From a virus, in the IMG/VR virus record IMGVR_UViG_3300028840_006257, positions 62,001 to 126,000 of that record: a DNA stretch of 64,000 nt, one strand, 5' to 3'. Of this stretch, positions 42,001 through 50,361 are shown piece after piece. The translations under genes were made by a program, and so were the position numbers. The notes beneath the pieces were generated by a model. That model made no database searches, was not told where the DNA came from, and saw nothing but the letters and a program-made list of their open reading frames with translations. Position 1 is the stretch's first letter; every line of letters starts with the position of its first letter.

Positions 42001-45000
42001 CGACGGGGTGACTCGCGAGGAGTTCGACCTGGGCCTCGTGGCGGACGCCCAGTACGTCCCTTTCAGCAGCCTGCCCGACGAAACCTTCCGCGTGCGCGTC
42101 CTGTCGCCCCTCGGAGACGTTCCGGTGGACCAGGACGCTCAGTACGCCCAGCGCCTCGTCGCCGTCCTGGGAGATGCGCTGGCGAGCGGAAGGACCATCT
42201 CGGTGCGCTTCGGCCGAGAACCGCAGAATCAGGAGGCGAGCATGGTCGCCCTGGGTCAGGAGAACCTCGGGGAGATCGCGAACTCCGCGCTGACGGTGCC
42301 TGATCCCGGTTCGGAGCGGTTCGCCAACGACAACTTCTCGATCCGTGTCGGAACCAAGACCTACAGCTTCGCGGCGGGAGACCTGATCAAGGTTTCCGGC
42401 GCACTGACCTATCCTTTGGTGGGAGACGTGATCGAGGTCCAAGAGGGATCGGGCTTGTTGAACTTCGGGACGGAGGTCTTCACCCAGTTCGACGGTCAGG
42501 ACGCGGTCTACGTGGAGGAGTTCCTGACGCCAAACTCCAGTCCCCAGGAGCTCCCGCCGAGCAAGGTCGAGTACCGGGCGAGCGACGGCGAGCTCAACTT
42601 CTCCGCCGTGGACATGCAGAACTACGGCGGAGTCGAGGCATATCTCGTCGAGCAGCTCGTGGCCACCAACGGAACGGACGTGACCCTCAATCCGATTCAG
42701 GGTTCGTTGCTGCTCACGAAGGCTCTGCGAGAGTTCCAGATCGTCGAGGTTCACTACTTCCAGGCCGAGACGGGAACGGGCAGCCTTCGGCTAGAGTCCG
42801 TCGATCCGGACGACCCCTCTCAGGGCACGCAGCCCGTCGAAATCACCGAGCAGCTTCCCCTGTTCGTGCGCCTGGAGGAGGCGACTCCCGAGGAGCCGAA
42901 CGCCACGGACAGGTGGAAGTTCAATCCGACCGAGCGTACCGTCGACGAGGACGTGGAGCCCGCGCTCTACGTCGGGTCGACGCTATACAACGTCGGGAGC
43001 AGTCCGACGGCCACCTTCGACCTGCCCAACAGCGTCGCCATCCTTGAGAACGCGGTGGCGGACACGAGCGAGGTGCTCGTGACCTACGCGGTGTTTGAGG
43101 CGTTCGGAGGCGAGCAGTCGTACACGGTGAGCACGCCCCCCGTTTACCGCCCTCCCTTCAGGATCGAGGCCGGAAGGACGAGGTTCACGCTCGAGACGGA
43201 CCGCACGGAGGACCTGTTCGTGGGACAGCTGCTCCGGGTCGGGGAGTTCCCATTCTACGTGACGGCGGTCTCCTACGACTCTGGCACGAACCAGACCACG
43301 GTGGACTTCACGCCACAGACGGATGTCGAGGTGGGTTCGCGCGACCCCGCCTCGGACTCGCTGTCGCTCGTCTCCGACGTCCCGCTCGCCACGGACCTAG
43401 CACCCGAGGCCCCCGACGGTTTCTGGGCTGAGGTCGTGGTGCCCTACGAGCCCGTGAATCGGGGCTTCAATCAGATCATCTTCCACGCCGACCTCACTGC
43501 CGTGGCCGTGACCGGGCATCTCCTTGAACTCGGCGGTCTGCCGTTCATCGTTGCCGCGGCCAGCCTGTCCGGTGACGGGTCGAGGACCGCGGTCGACCTG
43601 ACGAGTTTCTTCCCGCGTGGATTCGCCTTCGGTCAGGACGCCGCGAAGATCAGCGTCCGACCCGTCTACCAACCGCAACCGACTAGCTTCATCGGGCGCG
43701 GGGCCGTGCTCCCCGACGCGCCCTTCGAGCTGATCCTCTTCGGGGAGAGAGATGGTGCTGGCAACCTACTTCCTGGAAAGACGCTCCGGCCGTCGATCGA
43801 CTACGAACTCAACACCGACGACGGGGCGGTCGAGTTCCTCGATCCTCCGAAGGGTCCGCTCCTTCCTACGCAGAGCCTTTATCTACGGCACACGCGACAG
43901 CGGTCCGTGGCTCCGATAGTCTCGGGGGACATCCTCCTGAATCCGCGCTTCGTCGCGAAGTTCGTCTACGTGAGCACGCCGTCCGAGGAGGACAACCGCC
44001 TCGGCAAGATCCTGCGCGCCACCTACAGCTTCGCGAACCCGGACACGTTCTTCTACCGGACGCTCCCGCTCCTGGACTACCTGGGAGAGGTTTCAGACGA
44101 GGTGGCGCAGGACATCGCGGCGCAGCTCCCTTCGTTCGGTCCTGCCCCGGCCGTGATCCCGCCGACCGAGAACGCCGATCAGGGTCGGCTCGGACTCAAG
44201 TCCCAGCTGCGCGACCTCCAGGACACCGACCGCGCCGCCCGCGTCTTTCTCCAGTTCTACAACGAGGCCATCGTCGGCTTCGAGCAGGTGCAGGAGACGA
44301 TCTCTGGCAACATCGTCGGAGACCGCGACGGCAAGTTCAGGTTCCACGTCGGGCGCGGCTCGGACGTTCCGCCCCCCGGCTACGAGGACGCCATCACCGG
44401 CGAGCTGAACGAGCGCAACCTCTTCAGCGAGGTTTTCTTCGGCTACAACCCGAAGGTCACGTTCCTGGTACGCGACCCCCTCGTGGACCCGACCAACTTC
44501 GTCCTCGCCGGGGACCAGCTCGAGGGGGCCTTCATCGACCCCGACTTCCTCGGGGATCTTCAGGGGCTCCAGAGGGGGTTCTCCACCAACGACGTGGACG
44601 ACGTGGTGCTCGTCTCTCGCACGCGCAAGCGTCTGCGCATCCGCCCCCTTCGTCTTGAGGCGTTTGGCCGCTACAAGCGTCTCGGAGAGCCTAGCCGGTA
44701 CTCCCGGATCTTCCCTGAGCGTGCCGAGCTCTTTACCCTGACCGATCCCGGCATCCAGGCCGATCTCGAGGCCGATCCTGTCGATCCGGGCGTCTACGCC
44801 TTCCGCAAGAAGGTGAGGCGCCTGTCCATCAAGGGCGACGGCGGCCGCCTCAAGATTCAGCTCCCGAAGCGTGCTAGCACCTTCCTCAAACCCATCGCGG
44901 ACATCGGGAATCCGGTCCTCGGACAGGTCGAGAACGTCGGGTCGGTCAGCGCCCGCGTGCGGTTGCCCCGGGCGCGAATTTTCGCCTACTCCCGAACCGG

Positions 45001-48000
45001 CTTCCCCGAGCTCGATCACCTGATGGTCGGCTTCCCGACCTTCGCGTCCCAGCCTCGACCCGCCGTCATCGCGACGCCCCTCCCGCTGCACGAGTTTCCG
45101 CTCGGCGAGGACGGCCTTCCTGACGTGGCACAGTTCGTCGCCAACGGGGGGGACGTCATCGACCTGACGACGGGGGACCCCGATCTCTTCACACCGCCCT
45201 TCGCAGAGACCGACGCCGCGAGCAACTTCCGTCCCAAGATCACCTTCGGACGGCCCGACGGGCGCATCATAGACGTCCAGACCTCGGAGGTTGTCACCTT
45301 CGAGTTCCCGCCTTCGGGCGGCACGCTGACTCCGGTGGCGTACACGGTCGCCAAGTCCGTGTTCGTGGGCGAGGTAATCCTGGGTTGCATCATCACGTTC
45401 GCGGAGGAGACTCACGACGCGGGCGACACGGCCACGCTCATTACGAGCGACGAGAACCTGCTCGAGGTGTCCGAGGACCCCGCCGCCGCCGCCGGGCCCA
45501 TCGACCTGTCGCGCGGGGACACGGTCTTCGTGACCCCCTCGGATGCCGAGGTCGTCCCGGCGGCCAACATCGACGACCCCTCAACGAACAGCGAGAAGCA
45601 GGCGCAACTCGAGGGACTCACCAGCTACCGCATCGGCTTCGATCTGGGCGTGGACAGGCCCGACGGCGAGTTCCGAGACATCACGTTCTCCTCGTTCTCC
45701 GACCCGAGCTTCTTCGGTATCAAGGAGATCCTGGGCCAGAGTCCTCCGAAGCCGCTGAGTTACCTGGAGGGCCATGTCACCTTCCGCAGCGGCCGCACGG
45801 AACCCGCGCCCATTCCGGCCCTAGTCGGAGGGTTCACGAACGACAGCGGCGACTACACGCTACCGTACCTCTACGCGCAGAACACCGAGATCGACCAGCT
45901 CGGCATCGTGCAGGGCCTCTTCACCGACGTCCTCGCGGACACGGCGATCCCGAGCGCGGCGTTCCCCGACGAGGTTCAGGGGACCGACGGGGAGATCGTC
46001 GGAGTGCTGACGGGTTCGCTTCTCCCGGCGGCCCTCAACACCTCGCTCGACGCGACGCCCGTGACGACCGCGGGAGGTTACACGCCTCTGAGCGGCGTGG
46101 GTGACGTGGTCCCCTTCGACGTCCTACTCATCGAGACGGGCCAGACGGCCAAGGGTCTCCCGGCAGGTTCCCAGGGTATCCTGTCCGTCGGGTACGTGCG
46201 GGGCTCCGCGTCGGAAAGCTTGGTCGAGCCTCCGCGTTTCGTGTCCCCCACGGCTCCTCCAGCCGCGGCGGCCGACCGCATCCGCTACAAGTTCCGATCC
46301 GCCATGGGTTTCGTGAACCAGGCGGTGCTCGAGCAGCCTCCCGGCGTGGTCGCTCGGATCGTCGGAACCGTGACCCAGTTCGACATCACGGCGATCTCGA
46401 CCGGCATCCTCGTCTTCAACGACGGGTCTCCTGGCCTGCTCTCGGGCGGGCTCAACGACATCTTCAGTCCGCCCTTCGTGGGCGCGCACAACAACGTCGT
46501 CACGATCAACCTCTGGACGGCGGCCTCCAACGCGAACCCGGTGCCGGTTTTCCTCCAGAGCGTGGTCATCGACTTCGGTGCGGGAACCGTCACCGGAAAC
46601 CTCGGAGCCTCGGTGATCAACTCCGTGACGGCGGACGACAACGTGATCTACGTCGACACCGTGGCGCCCTTCCTCTCCATCGGGTTCGCGGGGCCGCCCG
46701 AGCTGCCCGCGGATCCCACGACGCCCGGGGACTCCCTTCCCCTGTGGTTCACCGTCGACATCGACCTGACGGTCGGGGGCGGCGTCGGAACGGGCGCGAG
46801 CACGACGGGCTTCATCAGCTCGGACAGGCTCACGCTCGACGAGAGTTTCGACCTTCGTGCCGTGCTCCCCCGAGACGAGCCCGCGGTCGCGGGCGTCCCG
46901 GTCTTCAGCGAACTCGACGTCGCGTTCGTGAGGAGCGAGAGCGTGCAGGACTGCACCGTCAACGCGATGGCCGAGGTGAACGGGGGGACGCCTTTCACCT
47001 TCGTCGCGCGCTCGGACTTTGCCCCGAAGGTCGGGACGTTCGATCCCGCTCCGGCCGGCTCCGGCCGCGGGACTGTCCGGGTGATGGGGTTCGAGGGACA
47101 CGGGAACACCCCCATCACGACGACGGGCGACGTGGTGTTCTCCGCGATCCCGTCGAGCGCCTACGCGACGGGGAGCGCGGTCAAGATCGCGGAGGGAACC
47201 GGCGTCGGAGGTGTCGGCACCGACCGCGACTTCCGCATCTCTAGCGACGGGGTCACGTCGCTGGCCGCGACGACGGGGGCCCTCGGAGACATCCGGCCCG
47301 CGGACGTGCTCTCCATCTCGTCCAGCGCGTCCGGCTTCGCCTCGACCAAGGCGGGAACCTACCTGGTAAAGCACGTGATCGAGCCGAACGCGAGCGCCAC
47401 GCAGACGCGCGAGCTGATGATGCGGACGACCACGCTACCCTACAACACGGGGCGCGGCTGGGCGGCCGTCGACTTTCCGACGCTCGTCTCGGCCGACCTG
47501 AGCGTCGCCAACGAGGTCGTCCTGTCGAGGACCCTCCTCGAGTCTGACGGGACGACGAGCGCGTTCGACCCGACGGGGGGCACGCTCTACTTCGTCGTAC
47601 GGCCTGACCCCGACGACCCCGACTACGGCACGCGCAACCTCAAGGTCGACTACACGAGCGTCAATACGGCAAGCAACCTCTTCCAGGTCGATAGGACGAC
47701 GGCCACGGACTTCGCGGGCTCGGCCCTTCCGCTCCAGACCTTCGTCGACGCCATCGAGGCCCTCCCCGACACCACGATAGTCACCGGTTTCTACCGCTTC
47801 GACGTCCTGATGGATCGGGTCGGGTTGAAGTTCGCGGGTCCACCCTACGTCCTTCCACTGCTCGAAGTGCCCGAGAACCTCCCCCGCAACGTGGTCGGGT
47901 TCGACTCTGGGATCACCACGGCGGCCGGGTTCTCTCACGTGTTCGTCCGCGGCCAAGGAATGGGTTCCGGCGGCTTCGGCGTGAGCTACGGCGGCGGCGA

Positions 48001-50077
48001 CCTCGTGCTCGACGTGCCTCCGGCGGCCGACGAGCTGGCCGTCTACCGGGCGACGCCCATCGCCAACACGGCGTTCGTAAACGACGAGAACGCCTACGTG
48101 TACCAGGACGTCCCGCAGTACGTGGAGATGAACCTCACGCAGGTCACGTGGGACCTCGTCCACGCGAACTCGGCCGCGGGAGTCGGGGCCCTCCTTCCGG
48201 GCGACAGCCTCACGACCAGTGACGGCGTCCTGACCGTCGGCTTCGTCGCCCAGGCCGGGATCTTCCTTGAACCCTCGTGGCCGAGGCCCACGCTGGATCT
48301 CGCGGGAGCGAACGAGCGCATCGTGGACGCGGCTCACTCGGTTCCGGCCGGGGCGATAGGCTTCAGGAACGAGACCCTCTTCGGGGAGCCCGGACCCGTC
48401 GAGGCCGTGGGCTGGGAGGTCCGCCGCGTCCGGCGATTCCACGAGGAGCTTGAGGCCGTGGGCGAGCTGCTCGGACCTCTTCGGTACGTCTACGAGACGC
48501 GCTCGGGCGTCGTGACGGGTTACGGCGAGGACCAGGTGGGACCCGACCTGGTGGACTACCCCTTCGTGGTGATCGCCAGCGCGGGCACGAACCTCGGTCC
48601 CTTCAATGACGAGCTCGTCAACGTCAATCCAGGCGACACCTTCCGGCTCCTGGACGATGACGGGACCCTCCTCGACGAGGTGGAGATCGGGGGCGTCCAG
48701 AGCGGAACCCAGATCTGGCTGAAGGAGCCCGGCATCACGGCGATCTCCGCCGGGGACGTGCCGGGCAAGACCTTCGAGGTCTATCTGCGACAGGTTCCGG
48801 TACCGCACACTCAGAGCAACGAGCAGCTCCTCGGTCAGGTCACCACCACGGTCCTGCTCGACCGGAAGGCCGACGTGTCGCTCCAGGAGGGAGGCGAGGT
48901 TCCCGTTCAGGCGGAGCCCACGGATCCGCGCGTCCTGGAAGACACCGACAAGTCCATAGACTTCGCGGGCCTGGGAATAGAGGAGGGCGACATCGTCATC
49001 GTCGATCCGGCCGGGGACCTGACGGGAAAGTTCGGAGCTGTTCCGACCACGGGTCAGGAGAGGGGCGTGCGCGCGTTCGGGGACCGGAGCGTTCCGGGCC
49101 GTACGACCGCGACGACCGGCCAGGAGGCGCCCTTCGTCGCCGGGGCACCCTCCGAGCTCGACGACAACCGCGGCTGGTACCGCGTCACTCAGGTGAGCGA
49201 GGACCAGATGGTCGTGAGCTCGCAGACCGAGTTCTCGGCCGATCCTGGCGGCGGCTTCGTGACGTTCGGCGTAGATGCCGAGTACGCCGTGCTGCCGACC
49301 ATCTCGAGCTCGACGGCCGCCTTCGCGGATCCGCCGGGAGGTCCCGGCGTCGAAGGCCAGATGGACCTGAGGCCCACGGCGTTCGCGGGGACTCTCGGGT
49401 CGCCCCCCAACTCCTTCCTCGGCAATGGCTTCTCGATAGCTCCCTTCTCCTACAAGGTGATCCGGCCCAACACCCTGTTCAGCGACGAGGCCATCGACCT
49501 CGTCCTCCTCATGCGCGAACGCACGCTGAGCTTCCTCGAGGAGTTCGACGTGTTCTTCTCCGAGAGCAAGCACGGGAGCTACTTCGTGTTCCAGCGCGAC
49601 GAGCACGTTGCGGACCTCGGCAATCCCCTGATCCCTGACGAGGGGAAGGGCGTCATGAGCAACGAGCTCATCGACGGCGTGAGGGGGCTCGTCGCGATCA
49701 GTCCGTTTGCCAACACGACGGACTGCCTCTCCGTCCTCGACCGGAGGTTCTGGGTCAACGACTACCGGCTGGACTCGGAGTTTCCTCCGGGTTCGCCTCC
49801 GGCGGTCCCGAGCTACTCGACGCTCGAGACCAACGCCAACAATCCGGCGGCCGACGAGGGCGACGGACGCCCCGTGCTGCCCGACCGAATCGACGACGTG
49901 CTCGACAACAACGATCAGTTCCGCGAGCTGCGCCTCGCGTGGCTCGACTTTCGGGTGAACCGCGAGGACGGCACCCTTGAAGAGATCGAGCGTTTCGTCG
50001 CCGCGCTCCCGAAGAAGCGGCGGGAGGAGATCCAGCAGCTTCGACTGTCTCAGTCGGTGGAGGACGCCGGGACGTGA
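39056..50077 (+). CDS. Giant 3,673-residue virion protein
   Basis: An 11-kb open frame without stop. It is acidic, beta-rich and multi-domain, with many short EVxYxLxDGxVxF-like strands (for instance VVRRGDTGEDLELVDGGDF, LELGGLPFIVAAASLSG and RVGEFPFYVTAVSYDSG) that look like repeated, highly diverged modules of 100-250 residues. A basic segment around 1850-1880 (SRTRKRLRIRPLRLEAFGRYKR, in part) breaks the acidic pattern. The C-terminal 200 residues contain helices (MRERTLSFLEEFDVFFSESK) and a conserved-looking KKRREEIQQL. Located between spike and wedge genes, it is probably a baseplate or tail-tip scaffold or fibre. No enzyme motif was recognised. It overlaps the next gene by 4 nt. Confidence 0.6.
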   Translation: MSFDLTGFVLRAPRTAPSNFTTTDEASNGVDRDFKPLSDDYAIPAPEFVEIAADQYRAAVLLRGLDGQTEYLVWAANSANLSDSASFEVENEGSVTFPQGDTIVTDEDSEFGASGSNRAIVVDDANRTVDMLTSLVVRRGDTGEDLELVDGGDFNPVSGVFTVTDEDLLTALGGGLSAPRGDRAREVKYELAAPTFWWSRNDRYENRFLWDGRTQRWRPLRGTPPRDLGALLQDEDYVLSPAPSTITVGNYLPGNSAEPDSYSMVRIGTRPDAASVPVAEPVAASGFGGIKVVNDEEVEDYDFGAEPMLAGVVGQATGSVAWNPAFLDEYAGQTVFYSYRSFVDQAEVEPLGSLEDADLRPLFLSPIPGPTEYPFVRIGSRQALEVVFADTEALLSTTTVEEGQVGLAFSTGRLKFSDADVAKADPDDPGFDENYLSAQVFYEGVSLTQRPVPMRRPVEIVGKGGSPTVVDGKDNSLYIPDAQPTPSPGVSGILHLPDGTGTIPNTSTDAGIRAGEGSGLVRALEGPWDVLLFTESGQIRTIRTFDDDDEVPRFRFRIPRGTAYVDLRKGSGGSEIILGNQDLKRFHGEQMYFVQSGVQPSAFAREARMYSRVRDEFVLEGDEVLVFRIGGSTSTWDASADPGGIPTSAGGAFTPEDIAASLDAAAATGSVVAVGGRLVLQTDTTSNQAHYGEIEIGFGPGGEKNLSGPAALGLLPGWKIRIAGPSEVDPPPDLTWLPDNGTVLGVFRSPFNLNGTRDDISDVRHLGRFDDAVMLGSIPESPIVLLDRAPLEDVAGYDDGIFFRIEDGLVSRDLDNFEEIYHEFGIDRFSWVHDDTQNSTLEQPANSLFVGQTNVIPDSFRLPGKGLRVSDGGQPLEDQTLDEDFLMLDGGAPGVAALIDTVGALVQLGGAGTFSSGTTTFTDDSPDVDFVVLGVKAGYQLKVTQGNAEGTYVVAQDATQTNTLEVEQRFPADGGPVPWELYDGVTREEFDLGLVADAQYVPFSSLPDETFRVRVLSPLGDVPVDQDAQYAQRLVAVLGDALASGRTISVRFGREPQNQEASMVALGQENLGEIANSALTVPDPGSERFANDNFSIRVGTKTYSFAAGDLIKVSGALTYPLVGDVIEVQEGSGLLNFGTEVFTQFDGQDAVYVEEFLTPNSSPQELPPSKVEYRASDGELNFSAVDMQNYGGVEAYLVEQLVATNGTDVTLNPIQGSLLLTKALREFQIVEVHYFQAETGTGSLRLESVDPDDPSQGTQPVEITEQLPLFVRLEEATPEEPNATDRWKFNPTERTVDEDVEPALYVGSTLYNVGSSPTATFDLPNSVAILENAVADTSEVLVTYAVFEAFGGEQSYTVSTPPVYRPPFRIEAGRTRFTLETDRTEDLFVGQLLRVGEFPFYVTAVSYDSGTNQTTVDFTPQTDVEVGSRDPASDSLSLVSDVPLATDLAPEAPDGFWAEVVVPYEPVNRGFNQIIFHADLTAVAVTGHLLELGGLPFIVAAASLSGDGSRTAVDLTSFFPRGFAFGQDAAKISVRPVYQPQPTSFIGRGAVLPDAPFELILFGERDGAGNLLPGKTLRPSIDYELNTDDGAVEFLDPPKGPLLPTQSLYLRHTRQRSVAPIVSGDILLNPRFVAKFVYVSTPSEEDNRLGKILRATYSFANPDTFFYRTLPLLDYLGEVSDEVAQDIAAQLPSFGPAPAVIPPTENADQGRLGLKSQLRDLQDTDRAARVFLQFYNEAIVGFEQVQETISGNIVGDRDGKFRFHVGRGSDVPPPGYEDAITGELNERNLFSEVFFGYNPKVTFLVRDPLVDPTNFVLAGDQLEGAFIDPDFLGDLQGLQRGFSTNDVDDVVLVSRTRKRLRIRPLRLEAFGRYKRLGEPSRYSRIFPERAELFTLTDPGIQADLEADPVDPGVYAFRKKVRRLSIKGDGGRLKIQLPKRASTFLKPIADIGNPVLGQVENVGSVSARVRLPRARIFAYSRTGFPELDHLMVGFPTFASQPRPAVIATPLPLHEFPLGEDGLPDVAQFVANGGDVIDLTTGDPDLFTPPFAETDAASNFRPKITFGRPDGRIIDVQTSEVVTFEFPPSGGTLTPVAYTVAKSVFVGEVILGCIITFAEETHDAGDTATLITSDENLLEVSEDPAAAAGPIDLSRGDTVFVTPSDAEVVPAANIDDPSTNSEKQAQLEGLTSYRIGFDLGVDRPDGEFRDITFSSFSDPSFFGIKEILGQSPPKPLSYLEGHVTFRSGRTEPAPIPALVGGFTNDSGDYTLPYLYAQNTEIDQLGIVQGLFTDVLADTAIPSAAFPDEVQGTDGEIVGVLTGSLLPAALNTSLDATPVTTAGGYTPLSGVGDVVPFDVLLIETGQTAKGLPAGSQGILSVGYVRGSASESLVEPPRFVSPTAPPAAAADRIRYKFRSAMGFVNQAVLEQPPGVVARIVGTVTQFDITAISTGILVFNDGSPGLLSGGLNDIFSPPFVGAHNNVVTINLWTAASNANPVPVFLQSVVIDFGAGTVTGNLGASVINSVTADDNVIYVDTVAPFLSIGFAGPPELPADPTTPGDSLPLWFTVDIDLTVGGGVGTGASTTGFISSDRLTLDESFDLRAVLPRDEPAVAGVPVFSELDVAFVRSESVQDCTVNAMAEVNGGTPFTFVARSDFAPKVGTFDPAPAGSGRGTVRVMGFEGHGNTPITTTGDVVFSAIPSSAYATGSAVKIAEGTGVGGVGTDRDFRISSDGVTSLAATTGALGDIRPADVLSISSSASGFASTKAGTYLVKHVIEPNASATQTRELMMRTTTLPYNTGRGWAAVDFPTLVSADLSVANEVVLSRTLLESDGTTSAFDPTGGTLYFVVRPDPDDPDYGTRNLKVDYTSVNTASNLFQVDRTTATDFAGSALPLQTFVDAIEALPDTTIVTGFYRFDVLMDRVGLKFAGPPYVLPLLEVPENLPRNVVGFDSGITTAAGFSHVFVRGQGMGSGGFGVSYGGGDLVLDVPPAADELAVYRATPIANTAFVNDENAYVYQDVPQYVEMNLTQVTWDLVHANSAAGVGALLPGDSLTTSDGVLTVGFVAQAGIFLEPSWPRPTLDLAGANERIVDAAHSVPAGAIGFRNETLFGEPGPVEAVGWEVRRVRRFHEELEAVGELLGPLRYVYETRSGVVTGYGEDQVGPDLVDYPFVVIASAGTNLGPFNDELVNVNPGDTFRLLDDDGTLLDEVEIGGVQSGTQIWLKEPGITAISAGDVPGKTFEVYLRQVPVPHTQSNEQLLGQVTTTVLLDRKADVSLQEGGEVPVQAEPTDPRVLEDTDKSIDFAGLGIEEGDIVIVDPAGDLTGKFGAVPTTGQERGVRAFGDRSVPGRTTATTGQEAPFVAGAPSELDDNRGWYRVTQVSEDQMVVSSQTEFSADPGGGFVTFGVDAEYAVLPTISSSTAAFADPPGGPGVEGQMDLRPTAFAGTLGSPPNSFLGNGFSIAPFSYKVIRPNTLFSDEAIDLVLLMRERTLSFLEEFDVFFSESKHGSYFVFQRDEHVADLGNPLIPDEGKGVMSNELIDGVRGLVAISPFANTTDCLSVLDRRFWVNDYRLDSEFPPGSPPAVPSYSTLETNANNPAADEGDGRPVLPDRIDDVLDNNDQFRELRLAWLDFRVNREDGTLEEIERFVAALPKKRREEIQQLRLSQSVEDAGT

Positions 50078-50361
50078 CGCGCGCCAAGTACGAGAGTCCG
50101 TTCGACTTCAACGTCGGCGAGATGTCCGTGGAGGAGGTGAAGGAGCGTCTCCGCGCGGAGGGGTTCCCGGTGGACTCCTGGGTGAGCAACGAGGGCCGGG
50201 TCAGGGAGGGAGACAAGGCCCGGCTCCCCACGTTCACCAAGTGCGCGGAGATGCTCATGCGGATCCGAGACCTCCTCGAGCAGCAGAAGAAGCACGATCT
50301 GCGCGAGATCGACGACCTGAGCTACCAGCTGCGGCGCCTGCAGCGGGGAGGGGGTCAGTAA
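50074..50361 (+). CDS. Small hypothetical coiled-coil protein
   Basis: A 95-residue protein, GTG start overlapping the stop of the giant gene by 4 nt (GTGA). The N-terminal half has a GEMSVEEVKERLRAEGFPV helix-turn motif; the C-terminal half is a helix with coiled-coil potential (MRIRDLLEQQKKHDLREID). No family recognised. Translational coupling to the giant protein suggests a stoichiometric partner, perhaps a small chaperone or linker. Confidence 0.55.
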   Translation: MTRAKYESPFDFNVGEMSVEEVKERLRAEGFPVDSWVSNEGRVREGDKARLPTFTKCAEMLMRIRDLLEQQKKHDLREIDDLSYQLRRLQRGGGQ

